A stretch of DNA of 38,316 nt, from the IMG/VR virus record IMGVR_UViG_3300017709_000008, positions 1 through 38,316 of that record; one strand, written 5' to 3'. The notes under the pieces were generated by a model. It ran no database searches. It saw only the letters and a list, made by a program, of their open reading frames with translations, and was not told the DNA's origin. This document shows, one piece after another, positions 1 to 7,257 of the stretch. The stretch comes from a virus. The translations under genes were made by a program, and so were the position numbers. How positions within the stretch are numbered: the first letter of the stretch is position 1; every line of letters begins with the position of its first letter.

Positions 1-500
1 CCAATTGTTCTTTTATATTCTCCATTACCTAACCACTCAATTTCTTTTCCTTTAAGTACTTTACGTACTAATTCTTCATCATCAATAGCTTCTACACCTT
101 TAGCTTTAAATATATCTTTTATTACACCTGATACCTCAACATAATACCCTCCAGATTTTAATTGATTTGCCTTATGATTTACAACACTGGATTTAGCTGG
201 TTTAGATCCATCATGTCCTGTTGCTGTAAATTTTTTACCTGCGGCTTTAAGTTTAGAAGCGGATACTGCATCAATTTCAGGGTCATCGTCTAAATCAATT
301 ATTTCATATTCTGCATCGGATTCACTACCTGATACATTGTCCGCGGATTTATAGTTGGGATGACCACCAATTGGTGCATAAGCATTGTCAATTAATTTAT
401 AGATTTCTTCACTATAGTCTTTTAGTTCAGAGGCGGGAATAGTAACCCATTTATTTTTAGGGATATCTATTTCATTTAATAGATCTACTAATTTAATCAT
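1..500 (-). CDS. Conserved phage protein, 3' end outside window
   Basis: The frame is open from an ATG at 500 to the window edge, giving the first 166 residues; the C-terminus is missing. It begins MIKLVDLLNEIDIPKNKW. A central part reads NAYAPIGGHPNYKSADNV, then an acidic EIIDLDDDPEIDAVS and FTATGHDGSKPAKS. From memory this layout matches a conserved protein of T4-like marine phages that is sometimes annotated as an acyl-CoA N-acyltransferase (GNAT-like); I cannot confirm the fold. The start lies 2 bp after the stop of the hydrolase gene, so the two are probably co-transcribed. No Shine-Dalgarno sequence precedes the ATG. The coding call is firm; the function is not. Confidence 0.8.
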   Translation of the reverse strand, partial: MIKLVDLLNEIDIPKNKWVTIPASELKDYSEEIYKLIDNAYAPIGGHPNYKSADNVSGSESDAEYEIIDLDDDPEIDAVSASKLKAAGKKFTATGHDGSKPAKSSVVNHKANQLKSGGYYVEVSGVIKDIFKAKGVEAIDDEELVRKVLKGKEIEWLGNGEYKRTI

Positions 501-502
501 AA

Positions 503-958
503 TTAAGCATGTTTATTATACATATTGATAAAAACATCAAGTGGCGTTCTATGACTCATACCCTCTACTTCATCAAATATTGCTTTATTATAATGGACAG
601 GCCATAACTTTTTAGTTGTTTCAGGGTCAATAACATCATCTTCAGTACCTAAAACAATTGTACGTTTATATGTGTTACCGTAATATTCATGATTTACTGG
701 GATTGATCTACTATGTAAAGCAGGATTAAATAATAAAACATCAACTCCTAATCTTGAACCTATAACATCGGCAACATAACCACCCATACTAGAGCCTATA
801 ATTAAATCAGGCATACCTAAAGTAAGGATAAATTCATGTAAGTTTAAACTTTCATAATTCATAGCAGGAGCATAAACCATACCTTTTTCAGCAAGGAAAG
901 ACACTTTTGGGCCTCCTGCTTCACTTTCTAAACCGTGTAAATATACTATTTTTTTCAT
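503..958 (-). CDS. Small alpha/beta hydrolase (YqiA/UPF0227-like esterase)
   Basis: The protein opens with a beta strand and oxyanion-type motif, MKKIVYLHGLES. It then has a nucleophile elbow GSSMGG, an acidic residue in LGTEDDVIDP, and a late histidine in GMSHRTP, so a Ser-Asp-His triad is visible in the right order. At about 151 residues it is shorter than typical YqiA esterases (about 190). The known family role is hydrolysis of small acyl esters; the substrate here is unknown. I chose the ATG at 958 because the protein then starts at the first strand, and the upstream gene ends in TAA one base earlier. An in-frame ATG at 982 would add 8 residues overlapping that gene and has an AAGGG-like sequence before it, so it remains possible. 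Confidence 0.8.
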   Translation of the reverse strand: MKKIVYLHGLESEAGGPKVSFLAEKGMVYAPAMNYESLNLHEFILTLGMPDLIIGSSMGGYVADVIGSRLGVDVLLFNPALHSRSIPVNHEYYGNTYKRTIVLGTEDDVIDPETTKKLWPVHYNKAIFDEVEGMSHRTPLDVFINMYNKHA

Positions 959-959
959 A

Positions 960-1286
960 TTATTTTCTAATTGTAATTTCATTTAACCCTTCCATAGTTC
1001 CTTCAAAACCTGGAATGTCTTTTATTTTAAGAGTAATACTATTAACTGGAATTTTATATGTTGATCTAACATTAAATAAGTTATAATCATATAATGAAAT
1101 ATACTTTTTGGTAATTTTTTCAACATTCATTCCTGCACCTAAAAAGCTGCTTGCATCACGAACTGAGTAATGTTTTTTTTCATCTGAATAGGAATAACAA
1201 CAAAATTCATATTCTTTATCCTTATAGATAAAATTGAAACTTTCTCCGTCGTTTAAACTTTTGATTTTTTTACTTAAAATAGACAT
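960..1286 (-). CDS. Hypothetical protein, 108 aa
   Basis: I do not recognise this protein. It is rich in Lys, Tyr and Ser (for example KDKEYEFCCYSYSDEKKHYS), has no signal peptide or membrane segment, and alternates short charged and aromatic stretches as in a small beta-rich cytoplasmic protein. It is followed after one base by the hydrolase start, and preceded by a 76-bp spacer that separates it from the LamG genes. AAAGG lies only 2 bp before the ATG, too close for a normal ribosome-binding site. It is probably co-expressed with the hydrolase. Confidence 0.7.
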   Translation of the reverse strand: MSILSKKIKSLNDGESFNFIYKDKEYEFCCYSYSDEKKHYSVRDASSFLGAGMNVEKITKKYISLYDYNLFNVRSTYKIPVNSITLKIKDIPGFEGTMEGLNEITIRK

Positions 1287-1362
1287 AACCTTTATTTTTA
1301 ATCATTAATACGTGGTGAATATACGAACCCTATCCCGGGTAGCCAAATTTTTACGTGGGAAT
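1287..1362. other. Intergenic spacer with a GC-rich core
   Basis: This 76-bp gap separates the last LamG gene from the 108-aa gene. It contains a GC-rich patch at 1325-1344 (GAACCCTATCCCGGGTAGCC on the + strand) that stands out from the AT-rich surroundings and includes the palindrome CCCGGG and a weak ACCC/GGGT stem. It might be a terminator or a processing site. The stem is too short and there is no following T-run in the gene direction, so no firm call is made. The 12-bp motif found at other module borders is absent here. Confidence 0.3.
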
Positions 1363-2076
1363 TTATAGACCGAATCTATTTTTTAATGCGTTGTAGTTTT
1401 GTGCAATTTCAGTTGCAGATAATACTCTATTATAGTGTTGTACTACACTAATTAACCCATCAAAAGTTCTTGATTGTATATAGTTTTCTGCCCCACCAAC
1501 AAATAAATTATCAGAACCAGCGTTTCCTACTGGTCTTATACTTGTATGTTGTTTATCTAATACACCATTGAGATATAAGTTTACTATTAAATTACTTCTA
1601 CTAAAAGTAACTGCACCCATATACCAATTACCTATTTGTAATGTAGTTTGACCTGATAAAGTATAATCTTGGTTACCTGTTCCTGCAGAATCTGCATTAA
1701 CATATGAATGGTAGCATATTTTTGAATTAGATATACCTAACATCATATCTCCATTATTACCTACTTCATTTAAAAATATATAATAAGGATTTCCTCCAGC
1801 TACTGTTTCTGGATTAAACCATGCTATTCTAGTGTATTCTTGTTGTGTATTTGTATCTGGTAGATTGCTTTCACATTTAAAATTGTTCTGACTACCATTT
1901 TCAAAATCCCATACTAATCCTTCACTATCAAAAGTTGGAGTACCATTATCTGGGTTAAATACAGTATTAGATACTAAATCAGTCCATGTAGTACCAGTTC
2001 TAGGGTATGATCTAAAACTTGCAGCATCTAAATGTATTTGTAATCCATCTGTTATTATGTGTGGTCCTGTATACAT
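1363..2076 (-). CDS. LamG/concanavalin-like lectin protein, third of three tandem paralogs
   Basis: This 237-aa protein has the usual phage LamG layout. An N-terminal TGPHIITDGLQIHLDAAS precedes SYPRTGTTWTDL, then come a beta-sandwich core (EYTRIAWFNPE, NWYMGAVTFS, NLYLNGVLDKQ) and the closing FDGLISVVQHYNRVLSATEI. The C-terminus is AQNYNALKNRFGL. LamG-like jellyroll domains bind glycans or proteins, so a surface or receptor-binding role is likely. Both ends resemble the two genes upstream, which points to tandem duplication. Only 7 bp separate it from the previous gene. No signal peptide is present, as expected for a virion protein. Confidence 0.85.
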   Translation of the reverse strand: MYTGPHIITDGLQIHLDAASFRSYPRTGTTWTDLVSNTVFNPDNGTPTFDSEGLVWDFENGSQNNFKCESNLPDTNTQQEYTRIAWFNPETVAGGNPYYIFLNEVGNNGDMMLGISNSKICYHSYVNADSAGTGNQDYTLSGQTTLQIGNWYMGAVTFSRSNLIVNLYLNGVLDKQHTSIRPVGNAGSDNLFVGGAENYIQSRTFDGLISVVQHYNRVLSATEIAQNYNALKNRFGL

Positions 2077-2083
2077 ATTTTAT

Positions 2084-2713
2084 TTAAGGTTCTGGTTCGT
2101 ATCGGTATCTACTTTTTAATGCATTATAATTTTGAGCAGATTCTTCACTTGTTAAATTTCTATCATATATATAAATTGCTCCTATATAACCTGTTCCAAA
2201 CGTATAACCACTATATTGATTAAAATGATTAGCAGTAACAGTAGACATATTTACATTTTTAAATTCTACCATATTCCATTCATTATTTCTTAAATTATCG
2301 TAGATATTTGATTTTTCTACAGTATTCTGGTAATAATCTGGAGTTCCAAAGTTTCCATAGTATTCCTTATTACCAGATCTATATGCACCCAAATAATAAC
2401 TAGTAGTTGGACCTTGCCAAAATAATGCTTGGGTATCTTGTGTTCTTATCCAAAATACAAAAGTACAAGTAGTATTATTAGTAATAGTACCTGAGTAACT
2501 AGCTCCTCCATTATCTAAATCAAAAGCAGGGACTTTTTGTACATTAGGGGAGGGGTCATAAGTTAGTCCACTTCCATCTATGGTAAAATCAAAATTATTC
2601 CCACTTAAATCATACCAAGTTGTTCCTGTACCTGGGTATGATAATTTAGATGCTACATCTAGTAATAATACTAATCCATCTCTTACTATATGTGCTCCTC
2701 CATATGTTCCCAT
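2084..2713 (-). CDS. LamG/concanavalin-like lectin protein, second of three tandem paralogs
   Basis: This 209-aa protein begins GGAHIVRDGLVLLLDVASKLSYPGTGTTWYDLSGN, the most typical LamG opening of the three paralogs. It continues with CTFVFWIRTQDTQALFW and NNEWNMVEFKN, and ends with IGAIYIYDRNLTSEESAQNYNALKSRYR plus a short Glu-Pro tail. It is the shortest copy and lacks part of the middle sheet seen in its neighbours. Its ATG overlaps the stop of the preceding gene by one base (TAATG), which suggests translational coupling. The likely role is glycan or receptor binding on the virion; the ligand is unknown. Confidence 0.85.
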   Translation of the reverse strand: MGTYGGAHIVRDGLVLLLDVASKLSYPGTGTTWYDLSGNNFDFTIDGSGLTYDPSPNVQKVPAFDLDNGGASYSGTITNNTTCTFVFWIRTQDTQALFWQGPTTSYYLGAYRSGNKEYYGNFGTPDYYQNTVEKSNIYDNLRNNEWNMVEFKNVNMSTVTANHFNQYSGYTFGTGYIGAIYIYDRNLTSEESAQNYNALKSRYRYEPEP

Positions 2714-3429
2714 TATAATCCAAATCTTGATTTTTGTGAATTGTAATTTTGCTCTATTTCAATTACATCTAAAACATGATCATAAATTCTAATAATAGAA
2801 TAATCTCCAATCCAACATTGAGAAGGATCAAATCCACCACCTTCATTATCTTGTTCTTGGCCAAAATTTAATGTTCCCTTAGTTGTAAAATTTGTTCCCG
2901 CTGCTAAAGTTGTTGAAAATTCTTCAACACCATTATAAAATAATTTTGTAGTTCCTGATGAGCTTTTTCTAGTATAAACAACTTGGGTCCAAGCATTTTC
3001 TGTAAGAGCTTTAAAAGAAGATATAGAACCAACGGGTCCAAAAAGATTCATTTTTTGGCTACTTGTACCTGCATAGAATAATAAGTTTTCATTACTATCT
3101 CCAGATACAGCATAGCTTATTAAAGCCTGATTTTTAGTTGCATCTGTGGTTCTACACCATATTTCTATTGTAATATCAGTAGTAGGAAAAGGAAAGGCAG
3201 AAGCTTGAAAATACTTTGTTGTTTGATTAGATGTCATAGTAAAATAACCATATCCATCTCCATTTTGACCATCACTAAATGTAGGTGAACCGTTTACTGT
3301 TAAATTATTATTATCATCTATCAAATTCTTAAACTGGGTTCCAGTAGTATAGCTTTTGTTAGAAGCTGCATCATAAGATGCAATAATTTTATCTGTACGT
3401 GCAATATTTGGTCCTCTAAAAAATGCCAT
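2713..3429 (-). CDS. LamG/concanavalin-like lectin protein, first of three tandem paralogs
   Basis: This 238-aa protein has the LamG pattern: GPNIARTDKIIASYDAASNKSY at the start, then TDITIEIWCRTTDATKNQALISY, AWTQVVYTRKSS, TKLFYNGVEEF and the ending IGDYSIIRIYDHVLDVIEIE. The C-terminus QNYNSQKSRFGL is shared with the two following paralogs. It opens the LamG block and lies 11 bp downstream of a copy of the recurrent 12-bp intercistronic motif, so it may be the first gene of a transcription unit. A virion surface, glycan-binding role is inferred from the fold. Confidence 0.85.
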   Translation of the reverse strand: MAFFRGPNIARTDKIIASYDAASNKSYTTGTQFKNLIDDNNNLTVNGSPTFSDGQNGDGYGYFTMTSNQTTKYFQASAFPFPTTDITIEIWCRTTDATKNQALISYAVSGDSNENLLFYAGTSSQKMNLFGPVGSISSFKALTENAWTQVVYTRKSSSGTTKLFYNGVEEFSTTLAAGTNFTTKGTLNFGQEQDNEGGGFDPSQCWIGDYSIIRIYDHVLDVIEIEQNYNSQKSRFGL

Positions 3430-3440
3430 CTAATATTTTA

Positions 3441-3452
3441 TTATAAATATTA
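3441..3452 (-). promoter_or_regulatory. Recurrent 12-bp intercistronic motif, copy upstream of the LamG block
   Basis: TTATAAATATTA on the + strand (TAATATTTATAA in the gene direction) lies 11 bp before the ATG of the first LamG gene and overlaps the stop codon of the nuclease gene. Read in the gene direction it contains a TATAAT hexamer; on the + strand it contains TATAAATA, the T4-type late promoter core, in the wrong orientation for these genes. The same 12-mer recurs at 7211, 19249 and 36652, with variants at 23055 and 23074. Confidence 0.5.
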
Positions 3453-4229
3453 AATTTTTCTTTTTGATATAGTTTTAAAGGTATTAGTATAAGGTTTAGG
3501 TTTTGGGTTTTCAATATCAAATAAGGCTTTAACATGAGTAAATATTTCTATATTTTGTTTTTGTGTACGAGGTGACTCATATACTTCCCAATTTTTACCT
3601 TTTAAACGTTTACCTGATTTATCTTCGCCCCTTGATTTTGATTTTAACCATAAAACCCCAATACGATCTATTTTTTTACCAAAACATTCCTCATAACATT
3701 GAGCATATACTGCACTTTGTAAATCGTAAGTAGTTTGTAAATGATTAGAGGTTTTAAAATCTATAATCCAACGTTCCATTTTACCATCTATTTCAATTTC
3801 ACATACTAAATCACAAGTACCTGCTACTTGAATCTTATCTGAAAATAAATGTACTTCAGCTTCAATTAGAGTTGGATTATAAGTCTCCCAAAAATCTACA
3901 AAGCGTAAAAACATTTGCCATACATGAATAGGCATTTTAGGGTTACCATCTTTATATAAAAATGTAACTTCTTGACCATTTAACCAATCTTCAATCATTT
4001 CATGAACTAATGTTCCTTCTTCTGCTGCTTTTTTAACAATCCATTCAGCACTATAACCTACTTTTTTAAGCCAGTCTTCAAAATATTTACCTTTTGGGTA
4101 AGAACCTAAAACATGAGTTACTGATGGGTAATATTTACCATTACGTCTATAATACCTTGAATCAGGCATTGTAACTTGTTGATAATCATCTGAAATTTCT
4201 AATAATCTTTTATATGATTTTTTGATCAT
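3450..4229 (-). CDS. PD-(D/E)XK nuclease, RecB/Cas4-like
   Basis: The 259-aa protein shows the ordered motifs of the RecB/Cas4 nuclease family: GTLVHEMIE (His76), an acidic LIEAEVHL around residues 121-128, the GTCDLV aspartate (Asp140), the IIDFKT core (Asp157, Lys159), and a following QSAVYAQCYEE helix with Gln171 and Tyr. All metal-binding positions are present, so it should be an active DNA exo- or endonuclease used in recombination or genome processing. There is no four-cysteine cluster, so the Fe-S form of Cas4 is unlikely. Its ATG overlaps the primase stop by four bases (ATGA), which suggests coupled expression with the primase. Confidence 0.85.
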   Translation of the reverse strand: MIKKSYKRLLEISDDYQQVTMPDSRYYRRNGKYYPSVTHVLGSYPKGKYFEDWLKKVGYSAEWIVKKAAEEGTLVHEMIEDWLNGQEVTFLYKDGNPKMPIHVWQMFLRFVDFWETYNPTLIEAEVHLFSDKIQVAGTCDLVCEIEIDGKMERWIIDFKTSNHLQTTYDLQSAVYAQCYEECFGKKIDRIGVLWLKSKSRGEDKSGKRLKGKNWEVYESPRTQKQNIEIFTHVKALFDIENPKPKPYTNTFKTISKRKI

Positions 4230-5155
4230 AAAGCTAGTTTTTGCTCCATTAAATCATAATAGGTTAATGGAACTGTTTTTTGTATTAATTTAGTGAAATT
4301 TTCGAAACCCATTTCACTCGGATCCTTATCTTGTAAATCTACAAGATAGACTTCTTTACCTTCTGCCATTAATCGTTCACAGAATTTTAAAGCTTGTTTA
4401 ATTGCATCCCTATCTAATGCAATATAAATTTTATCTACTACAGAAGTAACTATCTTTTTCATTAAGCTACTTTGTATATTTTTACCTAACAAAGGTACTG
4501 CGTTTCTTTTTATAGCCATAGCATCAAATAATCCTTCACATATAATAACTGGTACATTCCAGTTTATTAAATGCTCATTTGGAATTATATCTCTAGATGC
4601 TGATGGGTTTCTATATTTAACATATGGTTCTTTTTCAAATGAACGAGCTGTAAAGTAGTTTAATCTACCATCTATATCATATGTTGGTATAATAATCATA
4701 TTTTTATATAAACCTTCTTTACAATAACCTATATTATATTTGAGTATATCGTATTTACTCACATGCCTATTTTTTAGGTATGCGAGCGCGTGTCTAGCCA
4801 TAATCCCGCTATTATCCACGTTATTTAGGCTAATATATTCATTAGGTAATGATACACTAGATACAACTTGTGTTTCTTTTATTGATTTAGATGTTTTAAC
4901 AAGTGATTTAAGTTCAGTAAATTTACTTACATCTACTTTTAATTGTTTAAATAAAGAATATATAGTAGTACCTCTTACATCACAAGCCCAACAATGCCAA
5001 GGGTTTTTACCTTCACGATTTTCTGTTAAATTAACCTCCATTTTTGGTTTGTGGTGATGACAAAAAGGACAATGGTAAGCATAGTTATTTCGAGCAGTAG
5101 CTTTACCCGAACCCAATACTGAATTTACTAATGTAACTAATAATTGGTTTACCAT
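4226..5155 (-). CDS. DnaG-type DNA primase (zinc ribbon plus Toprim)
   Basis: This 309-aa protein makes RNA primers for phage replication. The N-terminus carries a CHC2-type zinc ribbon: Cys29-x2-Cys32 (CPFC) and Cys55-x2-Cys58 (CWAC). A central segment, MIIIPTYDIDGRLNYFTARS, matches the DnaG core. The Toprim domain shows IICEGLFDAMA (Glu207), ALDRDA (Asp248, Asp250) and QDKDPSEMG. It is short and has no helicase domain, so it resembles stand-alone phage primases such as T4 gp61; a separate helicase should lie elsewhere. The gene abuts the oxygenase stop with no gap (TAAATG) and overlaps the nuclease gene by 4 bp. Confidence 0.9.
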   Translation of the reverse strand: MVNQLLVTLVNSVLGSGKATARNNYAYHCPFCHHHKPKMEVNLTENREGKNPWHCWACDVRGTTIYSLFKQLKVDVSKFTELKSLVKTSKSIKETQVVSSVSLPNEYISLNNVDNSGIMARHALAYLKNRHVSKYDILKYNIGYCKEGLYKNMIIIPTYDIDGRLNYFTARSFEKEPYVKYRNPSASRDIIPNEHLINWNVPVIICEGLFDAMAIKRNAVPLLGKNIQSSLMKKIVTSVVDKIYIALDRDAIKQALKFCERLMAEGKEVYLVDLQDKDPSEMGFENFTKLIQKTVPLTYYDLMEQKLAL

Positions 5156-6658
5156 TTATATTTCTTCACAAAATTTATTAAAACATTCAATTAAAGGACT
5201 ATCAAATCCTAATCCTATACTAGATACAAGGACATCATCATTTTCTGTATCATTAATTATTCTGGGGTTAGAAATTGTAATTTCTTTTTCATATATGTCC
5301 TTGTTAAAGTTTAATATATGAACTGAAGTTGGTTGTGGATTTTTTATAGAAGGGGGGAAATGGATTAAAAGGGCTTTACCAAAATTAGTATCTACTATAT
5401 ATAACCCACAATTTAAATTAGGTTTTTCTTTAAAATTAGCAGTTGGAAAAGAAGGGGTTTTTTGTCTTCCTTTAATAATAGTAGTTGTAAAACTATAATA
5501 TAAATTAGATCGTAAAGGTGCTTGTGCATATTTTAAATAACTACCCTCAAATATATAATCCAAATTAAGATCTAAAGATAATACTATTCTAGGTTTTGTT
5601 CCTTTATGTTTTACTGAATGTAAATAATTACCTCCATCTTGAAATGCAATCCATTCTCCTTCTTTCCAAGTTCTTGTTTCTTTTATTTTTAAATCAGAAT
5701 TGGGGAGTTCTTTTGTTATATAACATTCATTATCTACATCTATACCAATATGACATCTTAAAAAATTATTTGACCATCCTTTATGGGGTTCTATAATACT
5801 CCCAGGATTTAATTTTGAAAGAAATGAATTTCTAATCCATCCTTCTTTTTCACCCTGTTTAATTATTTTATTATAAGTTGGAATTAAACCTTTTATTTTA
5901 GGAAGTTTATTATTTATTTCTGATTTAACCGCATCATCTTCAGTTAATTCAACATGCTCTTCTTCAAATTCACTTAAAGGAATTGCTTTCCAATCATTTT
6001 TATATAATTCTCCATCATACAATTCATTTGATACTTCATATTTAGGATAATCATAAAATTCATTTGATTTAATATAATCTAAAATTTCTAGTTGAATTTG
6101 AGGGAATTTTGATTTTATTTTTTGCAAAATATCTATTTTATCTGTATCATAAAACAAAGGTTCTGGGAGGTTAAATGGAACTTCTAAAACATCTTCTCCT
6201 AAAAATTTACTAGGGGTACAATCTACTCCTAATACTTGTTTCCAATAACGAGCAGCAAGCTTAGCTCTAATAGCTGCTTTCTCTCCATATCCTCTTATAC
6301 AAATAATATTAATGTGCTGATAAGTATCACATACCCAATAGCCAATTGTAACTTGTGTAGAATAAAGTCGGTATATATTAAAAGAATTAACTACATCTTC
6401 ATATTGACCTTCAACTAATTTAAAATCAATATCTTGTCTAATTAAACCATCTTCACCTTCAATAATTCTAATATCACCTTCATATTGAAGATCATTATCA
6501 TCATCGTAAAAAGTATACCTAATATTTCCTTGGGGGATACCATTTTTTAACTTAATATGGTTAGATTGTACTTCCCATTCAAAAGGTGGATAAGCATTTT
6601 TAGCAGCATATTTATGTGCCGCTTCTCTTTGCTTAGAAACTAAATCTATTTTACTCAT
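5156..6658 (-). CDS. Aspartyl/asparaginyl beta-hydroxylase-like oxygenase, 500 aa
   Basis: Residues about 200-370 match the AspH family (2-oxoglutarate, Fe(II) oxygenases). The segment starts at NDWKAIPLSE, then has LNPGSIIEPHKGWSN, LRCHIGIDV, TRTWKEGEWIAFQDGG, YLHSVKHKG and PRIVLSLDLN. His292 and His347 would bind iron, and Arg357 would hold 2-oxoglutarate. Position 294 is Gly, as in true AspH, which lacks the usual Asp ligand. Family members hydroxylate Asp or Asn side chains in proteins; the substrate here is unknown. Residues 1-170 and 380-500 show no domain I recognise and may be substrate-binding parts. The gene follows the nuclease gene after 33 bp and abuts the primase gene. Confidence 0.8.
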   Translation of the reverse strand: MSKIDLVSKQREAAHKYAAKNAYPPFEWEVQSNHIKLKNGIPQGNIRYTFYDDDNDLQYEGDIRIIEGEDGLIRQDIDFKLVEGQYEDVVNSFNIYRLYSTQVTIGYWVCDTYQHINIICIRGYGEKAAIRAKLAARYWKQVLGVDCTPSKFLGEDVLEVPFNLPEPLFYDTDKIDILQKIKSKFPQIQLEILDYIKSNEFYDYPKYEVSNELYDGELYKNDWKAIPLSEFEEEHVELTEDDAVKSEINNKLPKIKGLIPTYNKIIKQGEKEGWIRNSFLSKLNPGSIIEPHKGWSNNFLRCHIGIDVDNECYITKELPNSDLKIKETRTWKEGEWIAFQDGGNYLHSVKHKGTKPRIVLSLDLNLDYIFEGSYLKYAQAPLRSNLYYSFTTTIIKGRQKTPSFPTANFKEKPNLNCGLYIVDTNFGKALLIHFPPSIKNPQPTSVHILNFNKDIYEKEITISNPRIINDTENDDVLVSSIGLGFDSPLIECFNKFCEEI

Positions 6659-6691
6659 TTAAAACTATTTTGTATAACTTAATATACGAAA

Positions 6692-7174
6692 CTATATTTT
6701 ATAAGACACGAAATCTTCAAATTCTATATTATTTAAATCTTTCGTAAAAAATTTACCTAAAATATTATCATTAAAAAATTCATCAGGTTTTTCTAATACT
6801 TGATATATCATTTGATATTTAACTTCAAAATAGGTCATTGATTTTTTATCAGGGCACATTTTTAAAATAGTACGATCAAATTCATCTTTTTTACCCTCAA
6901 GTAATAATTGTTTAATGTCAGATTGGGATCCATAATAGTTTTTCCAATCTGATTCTTTAACTACTAGTTTATATGAAGGTCTTCTACCCACTATACCTTG
7001 AAGTTTAGCTAAATCTTTTTTACCTAACTTTTGTTTTCTATTATGAAATAATACTTTTTTCCCAATATATGACTTGCCCGTAGGCTTATGTGTTGTTATA
7101 TAAACGAAACCGAATGTATTTTCTGGGAATTGAGTAATATCTCCTATTTCATGCTGTTTATAGGTCCAACTCAT
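6692..7174 (-). CDS. GIY-YIG family endonuclease
   Basis: The 160-aa protein has a GIY-YIG-type core: FGFVYITTHKPTGKSYIGKK (residues 21-40, FVY in place of GIY, YIG intact), a DWKNYYGS element around residues 76-83, an Arg at 101 and a candidate catalytic Glu in TYFEVKYQMIY (Glu117). Such stand-alone nucleases are frequent in T4-like phages and can be homing enzymes that cut phage lacking them, or segregation-type (Seg) nucleases. No separate DNA-binding domain is visible. The 83-bp gap upstream holds a copy of the 12-bp motif, so this may be the first gene of a unit that leads into the oxygenase, primase and nuclease genes. Confidence 0.75.
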   Translation of the reverse strand: MSWTYKQHEIGDITQFPENTFGFVYITTHKPTGKSYIGKKVLFHNRKQKLGKKDLAKLQGIVGRRPSYKLVVKESDWKNYYGSQSDIKQLLLEGKKDEFDRTILKMCPDKKSMTYFEVKYQMIYQVLEKPDEFFNDNILGKFFTKDLNNIEFEDFVSYKI

Positions 7175-7210
7175 AATTTTATATTTAAATGTAATATAAC
7201 TATTTTGTGA

Positions 7211-7222
7211 TTATAAATATTA
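7211..7222 (-). promoter_or_regulatory. Recurrent 12-bp intercistronic motif, copy upstream of the GIY-YIG gene
   Basis: An exact copy of TTATAAATATTA (+ strand) lies 36 bp before the GIY-YIG start, inside an 83-bp gap. This is the longest spacing of any copy and would leave room for a short leader if TATAAT in the gene direction acts as a -10 element. Confidence 0.5.
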
Positions 7223-7257
7223 AGGTATTATTATTAATAACCTACATATATAATTAT

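Noticed and set aside
1310-1360. tRNA-like GGGTTCGTATATTC stretch in the spacer before the 108-aa gene (minus strand)
   Set aside because: The stem is weak, the loop is 9 nt, no D-arm, anticodon arm or acceptor pairing fits in the 76-bp spacer.
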